From assembly GCA_913020045.1 (NCBI GenBank), contig CAJWBE010000014.1, positions 18,276 through 82,275 on the forward strand: a stretch of 64,000 nucleotides of DNA. Reading direction: 5' to 3'. A program made the position numbers and the translations under genes. Of the stretch, positions 9,489 through 18,709 are shown piece by piece; the first letter of the stretch is position 1; every line of letters begins with the position of its first letter. Source of the DNA: an uncultured Oleiphilus sp. Lineage in GTDB: Bacteria; Pseudomonadota; Gammaproteobacteria; Pseudomonadales; Oleiphilaceae. Below the pieces are notes generated by a model. It was given only the letters and a program-made list of their open reading frames with translations, was not told the DNA's origin and did no database searches.

Positions 9489-10196
9489 ATGCCCCGAATT
9501 CTTTCTTTTGATACCTCGTCTGAGGCTTGCTCTGTTTGTGTCCTAGATGCAGGTCTGCCATATAGCGACAGTGAACTGAAGCCTAGGCAGCATGCGCAAT
9601 GCTTACTGCCAATGATCAAAAATTTGCTGACGTCCCGAAAACTTTCTCTTGCTGATATTGATGCGATTGCTTTCAGTCGCGGCCCCGGTTCGTTTACTGG
9701 GCTTCGAATTGCGGCAGGTGTTGCTCAAGGTTTGAGTTACGGTTCAAATTGCGGCGTGTTGGCGATCTCTAATCTTGAGGCGATGGCTTGGCAAGCGGCG
9801 AAGGAAACAGATTTAGACTATGTCTTAGCAGTAATAGATGCGCGCATGGATGAAGTTTATTACGGCTTATTTGAAGTTGTTCGCAGTGAGCCAGCTGGTC
9901 GTTCTTTGCGCTTAGTGGGTGAGGAACGCGTGAGTGCACCAGAGGATATTCAGCTAGCGGTCGAAAGCTCTGTTTACGCTGTTGGTAATGGCTTGCAGTT
10001 CGTTAGTCGTTTTCCAGAGCAAGTACAGCAGAAGATTAAAGCATCGAATGCTGAGGTGATATCAATGGCGGAAGATATCGCTCACCTCGCATTGCTGAAG
10101 CTCGAAGCTGGCGCGACATTGTTGTCTGCACAAGAGGTTAGGCCGACTTACCTGCGCGATACCGTGGCTTGGAAGAAACTACCAGGCAGAGAGTAG
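9489..10196 (+). CDS. tsaB: tRNA N6-threonylcarbamoyladenosine synthesis protein TsaB
   Basis: TsaB is the inactive paralogue partner of TsaD in making t6A at position 37 of ANN-decoding tRNAs. The N-terminus MPRILSFDTSSEACSV and the motif GPGSFTGLR are diagnostic of TsaB/YeaZ. The start is set at ATG 9489 (235 aa). An in-frame TTG at 9465 would add eight residues, but it falls inside the 3' arm of the hairpin and yields an atypical N-terminus. Adjacent adk may be co-transcribed by read-through. Confidence in the family is high. Confidence 0.93.
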   Translation: MPRILSFDTSSEACSVCVLDAGLPYSDSELKPRQHAQCLLPMIKNLLTSRKLSLADIDAIAFSRGPGSFTGLRIAAGVAQGLSYGSNCGVLAISNLEAMAWQAAKETDLDYVLAVIDARMDEVYYGLFEVVRSEPAGRSLRLVGEERVSAPEDIQLAVESSVYAVGNGLQFVSRFPEQVQQKIKASNAEVISMAEDIAHLALLKLEAGATLLSAQEVRPTYLRDTVAWKKLPGRE

Positions 10197-10278
10197 TGAA
10201 TAGATCATCGAAATGCAGGGGCAGGAGCTCTGGGCGGCTCTGATCTGTGATTTTTATGAATAGTTTTAATACGCTTTA

Positions 10279-10317
10279 ATGGATAGCTCTGATGGATAAC
10301 GCTAATGGATAGTGTTC
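10279..10317 (+). repeat. Three tandem 13-bp units, each starting ATGGATA, at the uppP start
   Basis: ATGGATA occurs at 10279, 10292 and 10305, exactly 13 bp apart, and the third copy is the uppP start. The first two ATGs open tiny frames, MDSSDG ending at TAA 10297-10299 and MDNANG ending at TAG 10310-10312. The second stops 5 bp inside uppP. None is in frame with uppP. Confidence 0.8.
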
Positions 10318-11111
10318 AAGCGATTATATTGGCAATGGTGCAAGGGCTTACCGAGTTTTTGCCTATTTCCAGTTCGGCGCATTTGATATTACCTTCTGTT
10401 TTATTAGGTTGGGAGGATCAAGGTTTAGCGTTTGATGTGGCAGTGCATGTCGGTACTTTGTTGGCGATTGTTTTGTATTTCAGAAAAGAACTCAGTTCTT
10501 TGGCATTTGCCTGGTGCGCTAGCCTCGTAAAACAAGAGGTGTCAGAAGAATCGCGCTTAGCATGGCTGCTAATTCTAGCGACTATTCCAGCTGGACTCTG
10601 TGGTTTATTGTTTGGTGGTTATATCGAGAGCGAGCTGCGCTCTGCGCAAGTGATTGCCACCACAACCAGTGTATTTGCAGTGGTTTTATTGGTTGCAGAT
10701 CGGTACGGAAGGCGCGTACGTGGCTTGCCGTCTATTAACTGGAAGGACGCTGCATTAATCGGCATTAGCCAGGCTTTGGCATTAATTCCTGGCACCTCTC
10801 GATCGGGGATTACAATGACAGCCGCACTAATGCTCGGGTTTACTCGAGATGCTTCGGCTAGGTTTTCTTTCTTTTTGTCCGTGCCATTGATTGCTGCTGC
10901 TGGTTTATTGAAGGGCAATGAATTGATCGCGACAGGCTCTGACCATGATTGGTCAATGGTTGGCCTTGGCGCGTTAGTGGCATTTGTAAGTGCCTATATT
11001 TGTATTCACTTATTCTTGAGTCTTCTGGAAAAAATTGGTTTTATGCCGTTTGTTATCTATCGCATGTTATTGGGTGCGGTATTGTTTTTCTTGCTCTTCG
11101 CATCAGCCTAA
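10305..11111 (+). CDS. uppP: Undecaprenyl-diphosphatase (bacitracin-resistance type)
   Basis: UppP (BacA) is an integral inner-membrane enzyme that dephosphorylates undecaprenyl pyrophosphate so the lipid carrier can be reused for peptidoglycan and other wall polymers. The 268-aa protein shows the family motifs GLTEFLPISSSAHL at 14-27, with E17 and the serine cluster, and PGTSRSGIT at 162-170, with R166. Several hydrophobic helices are evident. ATG 10305 is the start matching the family N-terminus (MDSVQAIILAMVQGLTEFLP). There is no strong ribosome-binding site; the start lies in the third unit of a 13-bp repeat with two upstream mini-frames, so translation may be coupled. Confidence 0.95.
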   Translation: MDSVQAIILAMVQGLTEFLPISSSAHLILPSVLLGWEDQGLAFDVAVHVGTLLAIVLYFRKELSSLAFAWCASLVKQEVSEESRLAWLLILATIPAGLCGLLFGGYIESELRSAQVIATTTSVFAVVLLVADRYGRRVRGLPSINWKDAALIGISQALALIPGTSRSGITMTAALMLGFTRDASARFSFFLSVPLIAAAGLLKGNELIATGSDHDWSMVGLGALVAFVSAYICIHLFLSLLEKIGFMPFVIYRMLLGAVLFFLLFASA

Positions 11112-11158
11112 AATAAGCGTATGATTTATGTTCAACCGAGGTTTTTTGGTTATGTGGT

Positions 11159-11482
11159 ATGCAACTTAATAACAGTTTGATCTCCGAGCGAGTTAGTACG
11201 AGCTTAAACACTGCTATTCAAAGTGACCGTCAGGCTCAACCTGAGCAGCAAGGTCGCGTCGAGTCGCCGCAGCGCCCGTCTAACAATGGCTCTACTGATA
11301 TTGACCAAGCATCGATAGAGCAGCGCGGTAAGGAAATCGAACAAAGCCGCGTTCAGCGCCTCAATGATATTGAGTCTGCTCCGCTACGAACTCAGCAAGC
11401 CTTGGATAGTTACCAACAAACTGAGCTTGCGGCTCAGCAGTATGAGTTTGGTGAGTTAGTGGGCGTCGACTTGTTTGCCTAG
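11159..11482 (+). CDS. Small hydrophilic protein of unknown function
   Basis: A 107-aa protein I do not recognise. It has no signal peptide or membrane segment, is rich in Gln, Ser and Glu, and has a proline- and Asn-containing low-complexity stretch near residues 25-45. A probable helical segment follows (IEQRGKEIEQSRVQRLNDIE), then a C-terminus ending FGELVGVDLFA that looks conserved in style. It starts at ATG 11159, 47 bp after uppP in the same direction, and rsmJ begins 36 bp after it. It could be expressed with either. The length and plausible codon use support a real gene. Confidence 0.6.
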   Translation: MQLNNSLISERVSTSLNTAIQSDRQAQPEQQGRVESPQRPSNNGSTDIDQASIEQRGKEIEQSRVQRLNDIESAPLRTQQALDSYQQTELAAQQYEFGELVGVDLFA

Positions 11483-11518
11483 TCTGGTTTCTTTTTCTTT
11501 TTCTGTTTTGATTATTCT

Positions 11519-12322
11519 GTGACTTTCAATAACGTTCTTCTTGGTGTTTCTGCTGATTCTGATGCAACCCTTCGTGCGCAAGAATTTGCAGATAGGCATT
11601 CGCTTTCGTTTTATTCTAATGAGCAGCTTTCTGAACTTCCTCAAATCCCATATATTTTGCAGTACTCACGCTCCTCTGTTTCTCTCGTGCAGACAGGAAA
11701 GGGCGCGCCAGGACCAATCTCTGCATCCTTTTTGGTAGGTAAAAATGCACATCGTCGCCAATTTGGCGGCGGCAAAGGACAGCTTATCGCTAAAGCGGTT
11801 GGGCTTTCAGCGGGCATCACTCCTCACGTGGTCGATGCCACTGCGGGGCTGGGGCGCGATGCCTTTGTGCTGGCTTCCTTAGGGTGTAGGGTGACGATGT
11901 TAGAACGTTCACCTGTTGCGTCTGAACTACTTCGTTATGCTTTAGCTGAAGCGGCTCAGAGCAATATCGAAGAGATTGCGTCGCGAATGGTGCTAGAGGA
12001 GTGCGATGGAGCAGCTTGGCTTTGTTCGCAGCAACGAAATGTTGCAGACGTTATCTATCTCGACCCTATGTACCCTGCGAGTGAAAAAAGCGCCAAAGTG
12101 AAAAAGGAAATGAGGGCTTTTCATGATTTGGTGGGTGAAAGCTCTGGTGATGAGGCATTGCTAGCGGCCGCCTTGGAGAAGGCACGTTGTCGTGTTGTGG
12201 TGAAGCGGCCAAGAAAAGGGAGGGCGATTGATGGTGTAAAGCCAAGTTATGAGTTAGCCGGAAAAAGCTGTCGCTACGATATATACGCGCTTAACAGCTT
12301 ATCCATACTCAAAGAAAAGTGA
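11519..12322 (+). CDS. rsmJ: 16S rRNA (guanine(1516)-N(2))-methyltransferase
   Basis: RsmJ methylates G1516 of 16S rRNA using S-adenosylmethionine. Diagnostic stretches are RRQFGGGKG near 79-87, the SAM-binding VVDATAGLGRDAF at 104-116, the catalytic-type YLDPMYP at 180-186, and VVVKRP towards the end. Length is 267 aa against about 250 in E. coli. The start GTG at 11519 is tentative: no Shine-Dalgarno is visible in the pyrimidine-rich sequence before it, and no ATG is available before the conserved region. The stop is 12 bp from the plsB stop on the other strand, so the genes converge tightly. Confidence 0.92.
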   Translation: MTFNNVLLGVSADSDATLRAQEFADRHSLSFYSNEQLSELPQIPYILQYSRSSVSLVQTGKGAPGPISASFLVGKNAHRRQFGGGKGQLIAKAVGLSAGITPHVVDATAGLGRDAFVLASLGCRVTMLERSPVASELLRYALAEAAQSNIEEIASRMVLEECDGAAWLCSQQRNVADVIYLDPMYPASEKSAKVKKEMRAFHDLVGESSGDEALLAAALEKARCRVVVKRPRKGRAIDGVKPSYELAGKSCRYDIYALNSLSILKEK

Positions 12323-12334
12323 CTTTGTTTGCTG

Positions 12335-14800
12335 TTACTGCATCGCCGTCACTTGCATGATCGACTGCCTTAGCTCTGCATTGAGCACTAGTTTTGCGTC
12401 GTCGGCGACTTGAGGGATTTGTTCATCAAAGACCAAGTCTTCATTCGCATTCAACATCAACACTTTTTTCGTTAGCAGTACACCGATAAAGCTTCTGAAC
12501 AGCGCCTTATCAAAAAATTCTGGCGCGTTCAGGCCAAACAACATCGACATTCTTTCTGCCATTTGCGTTGATTCTTCTTCAAGTTTCGCTGCGTTAATTT
12601 TTCCAGGGCCATGCTGAGTGAGCACAGCAATCGTAATGTAGTAGCGCTCAAGTGTCGGCATAATAAAGTTCGCCAACACCGACAGTTTCACGAATAGGCT
12701 ACTTCCGATGCTCGGCCTTGCGATTTCGTCTCCTTCAATGCTGATAAGTTCGTTTTCCGACAAGATACTTAGCCAGCCATCGAACACAACATCGATATCG
12801 TCGCTGCCCCATTTAAGAAACAGCTCAGCACGAATATAAGGGTAGATTGTGCGGAACAGCGAATGAACCTTGTCTTTATTGATCCGATTATTGTTGTGCA
12901 CGATACTCGCGATTAAAGCAGGGATGGCGAATAGGTGAAGAATATTATTTCTATTGTAGGTGAGTAAAATTGCATTGCGGTCGCGCAGCGTGATGATATC
13001 GCCCAAGACGTTAGACTGCCTGTCTACCAGTCCCATTGCCTCAGAATATTCAAGCCAGTCAGCACCGTCCCCGTCAGCAAAGGTCATGGTATCGCTATAA
13101 GGTTTTGCTTTAATCAATGATGAGAAAAAAGTCATCAAGTTTGCCAAGACTTTTGCGTCCATCGCCTGCCGTTTAGTGGAAAGAAGGACGAGTGCGGTTA
13201 GGTTGACCGGGTTAAGCGCTGCTGATGCATTGATCCCAATGGCGATGTCTTGAGAAAGTTGCGATACCACACTTGGGAACCAGGTTTTCTTTTGCTCTTC
13301 TGAGTCAGAGTCTTCTTTCCAAGTAGGATGTGCGCTATCAAGATAGTTTTCGAGAAGGATGGGGTTGCCAAAGTTGACCGAGACTTTACCAAATGACTTG
13401 CGCAAATTTTTGAGCGTTTTGAATAGGCCGAACACTGATTCTTTTTGCTTCTTTTTGCCGCGTAATTCACCTAAATAAGTGCCGCCTTCTAGCACTTTTT
13501 CATAGCCAAAATAGACCGGTACAAAAGCGATCGATTTTTGTTGGTCTCGCAGGTAGCTGTTTACGGTCATGGCGACCATGCCTGCTTTAGGGTTAAGCGT
13601 GCGCCCTGTGCGACTGCGGCCCCCTTCAACAAAGTACTCTACTGAATAGCCTTTCTTGAAGATGGTGTGGATATATTCGGAAAATACCGCTGCATAAAGT
13701 TTGTTGTCTTTGAAGCTGCGACGCATAAAGAAAGCGCCTCCGCGTCGCAGAATGCCGCCAACAACCGGCAGATTTAAGTTAATGCCGGCTGCAATATGCG
13801 GCACCATAATCCCTTCAGAGAAGAGTAATGACGACAGTAGTAAGTAGTCGATATGGCTGCGATGACAGGGAACATAGATGACCGCATTATCTTTAGTGAT
13901 TTCTTTTACTGTTTCGAGGTTATTGGCGGAGATGCCGCGATAAATCTTGTTCCACAGCTTATTTAGTATCCGTTCAAGGAAATGAATCGTTGATATTTGA
14001 AGGTTTGCGGTGATTTCATCTGCGTATTTAATCGCTAGTTCTGAAGCAGTTGATTCCTTAATCCCTTCTTTTTGCGCGTGTTCACTAACTGCCTCCTGAA
14101 CTTTTGGCGCTTTGACCAAACTGTTTACGAGTGTCTCTCGGTGTGACAGGTTGGGGCCAAGGACGGTTTGGCGAATACGTCTAAAGTGAACGCGGAGAAT
14201 TCGAGCGACTTTTCGAGCTGTCCTGCCCGCTTCTTGTCCGCCGTCCATATGCATTTCGCGTAGTGAAAACGGTTTGCTGAACTGAACCAAGGTTCGTCGC
14301 CCATGAATCATTATCGTAAAGAATTGCCTAAACGGGCTCGCAATCCCCCAGTTATCGGCGAGTAACAGCTGCAGCCAAGATTTTTCTTTCATGGGAGAGC
14401 GCCCCCAGAAAAGAGAAACAGGGACGATTTGTACGTCTAAATTAGTATCTTCTTCTATGTCGCTAACAATTTGTTTTAAGCGGCCTGTTACTGTCGGGCG
14501 TTGTCGGCGTTTGAAGCCTCTGCCAATACGCTCATAAAGGAAAAAGAACGAGCGGCGAATCGTATCCTCACCAATCACGAGCTTGCTTTGTGCTGATGGC
14601 AGTTCTGAGCGAAGACAGGCTTGTTCGAGAACTAGCCGTGCTGATAGTGAGCTGTATTGCAGTACATAGACGACCGGTTTGTCCGGATCCAACTCGAGAT
14701 GCTCCTTCTCACTACCTTTGATCTCGGTTCGAACCCAAAGGAAAAGGATTTTTCGGCAAAGGGTAAATAGCAAAGAAGATAAGGTAAAAAAACGGCTCAT
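12335..14800 (-). CDS. plsB: Glycerol-3-phosphate 1-O-acyltransferase
   Basis: PlsB attaches the first acyl chain to sn-glycerol 3-phosphate on the inner membrane, starting phospholipid synthesis. The acyltransferase HX4D motif reads HRSHID; with the start at 14800 its H and D are residues 313 and 318, close to E. coli H306 and D311. Downstream motifs GGAFFMRR, FVEGGRSRTGR and VPVYFGYE are typical. The frame stays open to an ATG at 14971, which would give 878 aa. The 14800 start (MSRFFTLSS, 821 aa) agrees better with the 807-aa E. coli enzyme, though neither start has a clear Shine-Dalgarno. It converges with rsmJ and diverges from the ABC operon. Confidence 0.93.
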   Translation of the reverse strand: MSRFFTLSSLLFTLCRKILFLWVRTEIKGSEKEHLELDPDKPVVYVLQYSSLSARLVLEQACLRSELPSAQSKLVIGEDTIRRSFFFLYERIGRGFKRRQRPTVTGRLKQIVSDIEEDTNLDVQIVPVSLFWGRSPMKEKSWLQLLLADNWGIASPFRQFFTIMIHGRRTLVQFSKPFSLREMHMDGGQEAGRTARKVARILRVHFRRIRQTVLGPNLSHRETLVNSLVKAPKVQEAVSEHAQKEGIKESTASELAIKYADEITANLQISTIHFLERILNKLWNKIYRGISANNLETVKEITKDNAVIYVPCHRSHIDYLLLSSLLFSEGIMVPHIAAGINLNLPVVGGILRRGGAFFMRRSFKDNKLYAAVFSEYIHTIFKKGYSVEYFVEGGRSRTGRTLNPKAGMVAMTVNSYLRDQQKSIAFVPVYFGYEKVLEGGTYLGELRGKKKQKESVFGLFKTLKNLRKSFGKVSVNFGNPILLENYLDSAHPTWKEDSDSEEQKKTWFPSVVSQLSQDIAIGINASAALNPVNLTALVLLSTKRQAMDAKVLANLMTFFSSLIKAKPYSDTMTFADGDGADWLEYSEAMGLVDRQSNVLGDIITLRDRNAILLTYNRNNILHLFAIPALIASIVHNNNRINKDKVHSLFRTIYPYIRAELFLKWGSDDIDVVFDGWLSILSENELISIEGDEIARPSIGSSLFVKLSVLANFIMPTLERYYITIAVLTQHGPGKINAAKLEEESTQMAERMSMLFGLNAPEFFDKALFRSFIGVLLTKKVLMLNANEDLVFDEQIPQVADDAKLVLNAELRQSIMQVTAMQ

Positions 14801-15119
14801 AGTTTGACTTGGTCTGGGCTGAAGAATGGCGCCTAGTTTAAGGCGAGGCCAAGGTTCGAGTAAAGGATTTATAGTGGTTTGTTGGGGTAAGTCCTGCGGG
14901 TAAACAGTGTGATGAATGGGTTTGAGGAGGCTGGTTTTGTCAGGATAAGAGGGTGTAGCGATGCCAACCATGAAGATGTTGAAAGGTTAGTCTTAATGTC
15001 TTGAAATGAAAGGCTTTGCCCCCTATATTCGCTGGTTCTGAATAGTGCGCGGTGCGACCGATATCGCGCCACTATAATCTTCCCTAGCGAATCTAATTTG
15101 AGAATAATTTGAGTATTTT
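14801..15119. other. Intergenic region between divergent plsB and the ABC operon
   Basis: This stretch of 319 bp holds no gene of its own if plsB starts at 14800. An in-frame minus-strand extension of plsB to 14971 remains open. No clear promoter boxes or strong dyads were recognised. The last 25 bp before the ABC start are AT-rich. Confidence 0.4.
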
Positions 15120-16058
15120 ATGATCAGTGTTTCAAATCTATCTAAGTCATTTGACGACTTTCGCGCTGTAAAAGACATTAGCTTTAGTGTTGAAGCGGGA
15201 GAGGTTTTGGGGTTTCTCGGCCCGAACGGTGCGGGAAAGTCGACCACAATGAAAATGCTAACGGGCTTTTTGTCGCCAACGAGTGGCAAGGTCAGCGTGC
15301 TTGGGCATGACATGAGTCTAGATGCAATAAGCGCTCAAGAGCACATTGGCTATTTGCCTGAAGGCGCACCGTCGTATGGTGATATGACGGTAAAGGCGTC
15401 ATTAGTCTTTATCGGCGAGGCAAGAGGAATTAAGGGTAAAGAGCTTGCTGAGCGAATTGCTAGTGTGGTCGAGCGGGTCGCGCTCGGCTCCGTACTGTCA
15501 AAGCGAATAGAAAATCTGTCGAAAGGTTTTCGCCGAAGACTCGGCCTTGCACAGGCTTTGCTACACGATCCTAAAATTTTGATACTCGATGAGCCGACGG
15601 ATGGCTTGGACCCTAATCAAAAGCACCAAGTGCGCGAGTTAATTCGTAACCTCTCTGAAGATAAAATTGTAATCGTTTCGACGCATATTCTTGAAGAGGT
15701 CAGTGCGGTTTGCACGCGAGCTATGATTTTGGCGAATGGTGAGATTTTGTTTGACGGTACGCCCAGTAATTTGGCGTCGAAATCGGGCTTTCATAATGCG
15801 GTAACGGTGCGCGTAACAAACTTACAACCCGCACTGATTTCTGCTTTAGAGGCGCTTCGTAATGTCGAGAGGGTTCAGCAGGGCGAGTTAGATCAGTTAG
15901 TTATTTTTCCTATAGATGGACAGTCAATTTTGGCAGACATCAATCAAGTTCTTCATGCGCAGGGTTGCCAAGTCGAAGAGTTGCATGTGGAAGTGGGTCG
16001 TTTAGACGATGTATTCAGAAAACTAACAATGAGTGCGACGGAGGGCGAGTCAGCATGA
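15120..16058 (+). CDS. ABC transporter ATP-binding protein (GldA-like)
   Basis: A 312-aa ABC ATPase of the ABC-2/GldA group. It has Walker A GPNGAGKST at 34-42, the signature LSKGF at 133-137, Walker B ILDEPTDGLDP with D157 and E158, and the H-loop STHI with H189. A C-terminal tail of about 90 residues is typical of this group. The stop overlaps the permease start by 4 bp (ATGA), indicating translational coupling. With the permease and the large auxiliary protein downstream it forms a three-gene operon resembling GldA-GldF-GldG, known from gliding Bacteroidetes and present in many non-gliding proteobacteria. The substrate is unknown. Confidence 0.9.
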   Translation: MISVSNLSKSFDDFRAVKDISFSVEAGEVLGFLGPNGAGKSTTMKMLTGFLSPTSGKVSVLGHDMSLDAISAQEHIGYLPEGAPSYGDMTVKASLVFIGEARGIKGKELAERIASVVERVALGSVLSKRIENLSKGFRRRLGLAQALLHDPKILILDEPTDGLDPNQKHQVRELIRNLSEDKIVIVSTHILEEVSAVCTRAMILANGEILFDGTPSNLASKSGFHNAVTVRVTNLQPALISALEALRNVERVQQGELDQLVIFPIDGQSILADINQVLHAQGCQVEELHVEVGRLDDVFRKLTMSATEGESA

Positions 16059-16789
16059 ATGCGGTTAATGTCATATTGAAGCGTGAACTAGCGAGCTATT
16101 TTGCTACGCCTGTCGCGTATATTTTTATTATTATCTTCTTAATGCTGTCGGGTGTATTTACCTTTTATCTTGGGCAGTTTTTCGAAAGAGGTCAGGCTGA
16201 CCTCACTGCCTTTTTTAACTTTATCCCTTGGTTATATATTGTATTGGTACCTGCGGTATCGATGCGCTTATGGTCTGAAGAGCGCCGCAGTGGAACGATT
16301 GAGCTGCTCATGACTCTACCTTTGTCTACGTTTCAAATTGTATTTGGAAAGTTTCTCGCCGCTTGGCTTTTTATCGGGTTGGCGCTCGCGTTAACGTTTC
16401 CGCAGTGGGTAACGGCTAACTATCTTGGTGCACCGGACAATGGCGTTATCTTAGCGGGATATCTCGGTGCATGGTTTATGTCAGGTGGCTTTCTCGCCAT
16501 TGGTTCTTGTTTGTCTGCCGCGACAAAAAACCAGATCGTCGCGTTTATTTTAACCTTGGTGGTTTGTTTTGTGCTGGTAGTCAGCGGCTTTCCAATCGTA
16601 CAAGACGTGTTTTCTGGCTGGGCTCCGTTATGGTTAGTTGATGCCGTTGCCAACATAAGCTTTTTGACACACTTTAATGCGATTTCTCGAGGGGTAATTG
16701 ATCTTCGAGACTTAGTTTATTTTGCCGTGTTGATTGTCGCATTTTTGTACGCGACAGCCTTGGTTGTTGATATGAAGAAAGCGGATTAG
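16055..16789 (+). CDS. ABC-2 type permease (GldF-like)
   Basis: A 244-aa inner-membrane permease with about six hydrophobic segments, the first at 18-38 (AYIFIIIFLMLSGVFTFYL). EERRSGTIELLMTLPLS is the conserved cytoplasmic loop of ABC-2 permeases that contacts the ATPase. ATG at 16055 overlaps the upstream TGA as ATGA. The frame extends further upstream inside the ATPase gene, but that extension has no family resemblance. The next gene starts 12 bp after this stop. It probably works with the ATPase in a complex whose cargo cannot be told from sequence. Confidence 0.9.
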   Translation: MNAVNVILKRELASYFATPVAYIFIIIFLMLSGVFTFYLGQFFERGQADLTAFFNFIPWLYIVLVPAVSMRLWSEERRSGTIELLMTLPLSTFQIVFGKFLAAWLFIGLALALTFPQWVTANYLGAPDNGVILAGYLGAWFMSGGFLAIGSCLSAATKNQIVAFILTLVVCFVLVVSGFPIVQDVFSGWAPLWLVDAVANISFLTHFNAISRGVIDLRDLVYFAVLIVAFLYATALVVDMKKAD

Positions 16790-16801
16790 GAAGACATTAA
16801 A

Positions 16802-18709
16802 ATGACGATTAAACAATCTCCAAAGCTTATAGTTATTGTATTTGTCGCAATGTTTGTTGTGATTGCGGCAAGTTCAAAGTGGTTAAGCGGTTTACGTTTT
16901 GATTTGACTGAAAACGGTTTGTATACGCTTTCTGATGGCACGAAAAATATTTTATCGGAGCTCGAGCAGCCGGTAACCATTGATTTTTACTTCTCGGAAA
17001 AGGCAACAACGCAACTACCTGCGTTAAGAACCTATGCGCAACGCGTCGAAGAGTTGCTGCAGGAGTACTCAAATATTGCGGGTGACAATCTAACGATTAA
17101 CGTCATCGATCCAGAGCCATTTTCGGAAGCTGAGGACCAGGCTGCGTTGGCGGGCTTGCAGGGTGTGCCTGCGGGAGCGCGCGGCGATGAAGTCTACTTT
17201 GGTTTGGTCGCTAAAAATGCTGCCGGTGCGGAAGAGATCATTCCTTTCATTCAGCCGGATAAAGAAACATTTTTGGAATATGACTTAACGCGCCTAGTTT
17301 CTGCGTTGTCGACGACAGCGTTGCCAAAAGTGGGTATTTACAGTGGGATAGAAATTAAAGGTGGCTTCGACTATGTGACGCGACAGTCACGCCCAGATTG
17401 GGCTGTGCTCGAGTATATACAGGAGTCATTTGATATCGAGTGGATTGACGCAAAAGCGAAGCGTATCGAAAACGTAGACGTGTTGTTGCTGATAGCGCCG
17501 CAGAATCTTTCGGATGAATTGTTGTTTGCGATTGATCAATTTGTTTTGTCTGGCGGAAGAACGATGGTGTTCTTGGACCCCTACTCAGAAGCAATGTCTG
17601 GTAAGAGTGGGATGCCATCGGTACAGCGTTCGGATCTGCAAGCATTGTTGCCTAGCTGGGGTTTAACGCTTCGTGAGGGCGTCTTTTTGAAGGATTACGA
17701 TAATTCGATGGTAGTAGGCGTTGGAGAGGCGCGCAACCCAGTGCGCCACTTGGGGTTGTTGGGCCTAACGCCAGATTCGATGACCGCAGATGATATCGTG
17801 CTGTTTGGTTTGGAAAGTGTGAACCTTTCGACCGTTGGAATCTTGGATTCGCTTGCCGATGCTAGCGTCACCGTAACGCCTCTAATTCAGAGCAGTGAAC
17901 AGGCGCAATCGCACAGTGTAGACGATCTGTTAGAGATGCAAGATCCTCAGGTTTTGATGAAAGACTTTGCGCCGACGGGTGAGCGATATACTCTCGCTGC
18001 TCGAGTCACCGGTAAGGCAACAACCGCCTTTCCTGACGGGGTAGAAATTGAGGTTGCGATTGATAGTGAGGAAGGCAATGAAGCGTCAACGGCTGATTTA
18101 GCAAAAGATGCTGAAGCGGTACCTGAATATCGTACCGAAATTTTAGTGCCCGAGTTAACCGAGTCGGATCAGATTCAAGTTATGGTATTGAGCGATTCAG
18201 ATATGCTGTCTGACCGTTTATGGGTTCAGGTCCAAAACTTTTTTGGTCAGCAAATTGTTACGCCTTGGGCCGACAATGCTAGCTTGCTGGTCAATGCGTT
18301 AGAGACGATGTCTGGTCATCCTGACTTAGTTGAAATCCGAAGTCAGGGGCGCTTCAATCGTCCCTTTACACGGGTAGATATGCTAAGGCGAGATGCAGAA
18401 GAGCGCTTCTATGCGGAGCAAGAAGTGCTTGAAAGTGAGCTTTCTACGCTGGAAGAAAACCTGATGAGATTAGAGCAGATGAAAGGCGAGGGTGACGGGG
18501 CAATGTTTTCACCTGAGCAAGAAGTTGAGCTAGTGAAGTTTCAAGAGGAAAAGCTAAAGGTTCGCAAACGTTTACGCGAGGTTCAGCATCAACTTGATAA
18601 AGATATTGAAAGTTTGGGTACACAGTTAAAGCTGATCAATATTTTGCTTATTCCAGGTATTATTTGTTTGATCGTGCTGTTTGTCGCTGGACGCCGCCGG
18701 TTCAGTTAA
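16802..18709 (+). CDS. GldG-like ABC auxiliary membrane protein
   Basis: A 635-aa protein with an N-terminal membrane anchor at about 9-29, a large periplasmic region, and a C-terminal anchor at about 610-630 (LINILLIPGIICLIVLF). LRFDLTENGLYTLSDGTKNIL near 30-50 and the pattern PVTIDFYFSEKA are hallmarks of the GldG/ABC_transp_aux family. A glutamate- and lysine-rich stretch before the last membrane segment (about 540-605) is likely coiled coil. The family accompanies ABC-2 permeases and has no known enzymatic activity. ATG 16802 follows the permease stop by 12 bp with GGAAG in between. Function is inferred only from operon context. Confidence 0.87.
   Translation: MTIKQSPKLIVIVFVAMFVVIAASSKWLSGLRFDLTENGLYTLSDGTKNILSELEQPVTIDFYFSEKATTQLPALRTYAQRVEELLQEYSNIAGDNLTINVIDPEPFSEAEDQAALAGLQGVPAGARGDEVYFGLVAKNAAGAEEIIPFIQPDKETFLEYDLTRLVSALSTTALPKVGIYSGIEIKGGFDYVTRQSRPDWAVLEYIQESFDIEWIDAKAKRIENVDVLLLIAPQNLSDELLFAIDQFVLSGGRTMVFLDPYSEAMSGKSGMPSVQRSDLQALLPSWGLTLREGVFLKDYDNSMVVGVGEARNPVRHLGLLGLTPDSMTADDIVLFGLESVNLSTVGILDSLADASVTVTPLIQSSEQAQSHSVDDLLEMQDPQVLMKDFAPTGERYTLAARVTGKATTAFPDGVEIEVAIDSEEGNEASTADLAKDAEAVPEYRTEILVPELTESDQIQVMVLSDSDMLSDRLWVQVQNFFGQQIVTPWADNASLLVNALETMSGHPDLVEIRSQGRFNRPFTRVDMLRRDAEERFYAEQEVLESELSTLEENLMRLEQMKGEGDGAMFSPEQEVELVKFQEEKLKVRKRLREVQHQLDKDIESLGTQLKLINILLIPGIICLIVLFVAGRRRFS

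Noticed and set aside
14801..14971. 57-residue N-terminal extension of PlsB
   Set aside because: The shorter start aligns the HX4D motif with E. coli numbering; the extension has no visible family resemblance, though it cannot be excluded.
15965..16054. 30-residue N-terminal extension of the ABC-2 permease
   Set aside because: It reads inside the ATPase gene in another frame; the ATGA overlap start is standard.
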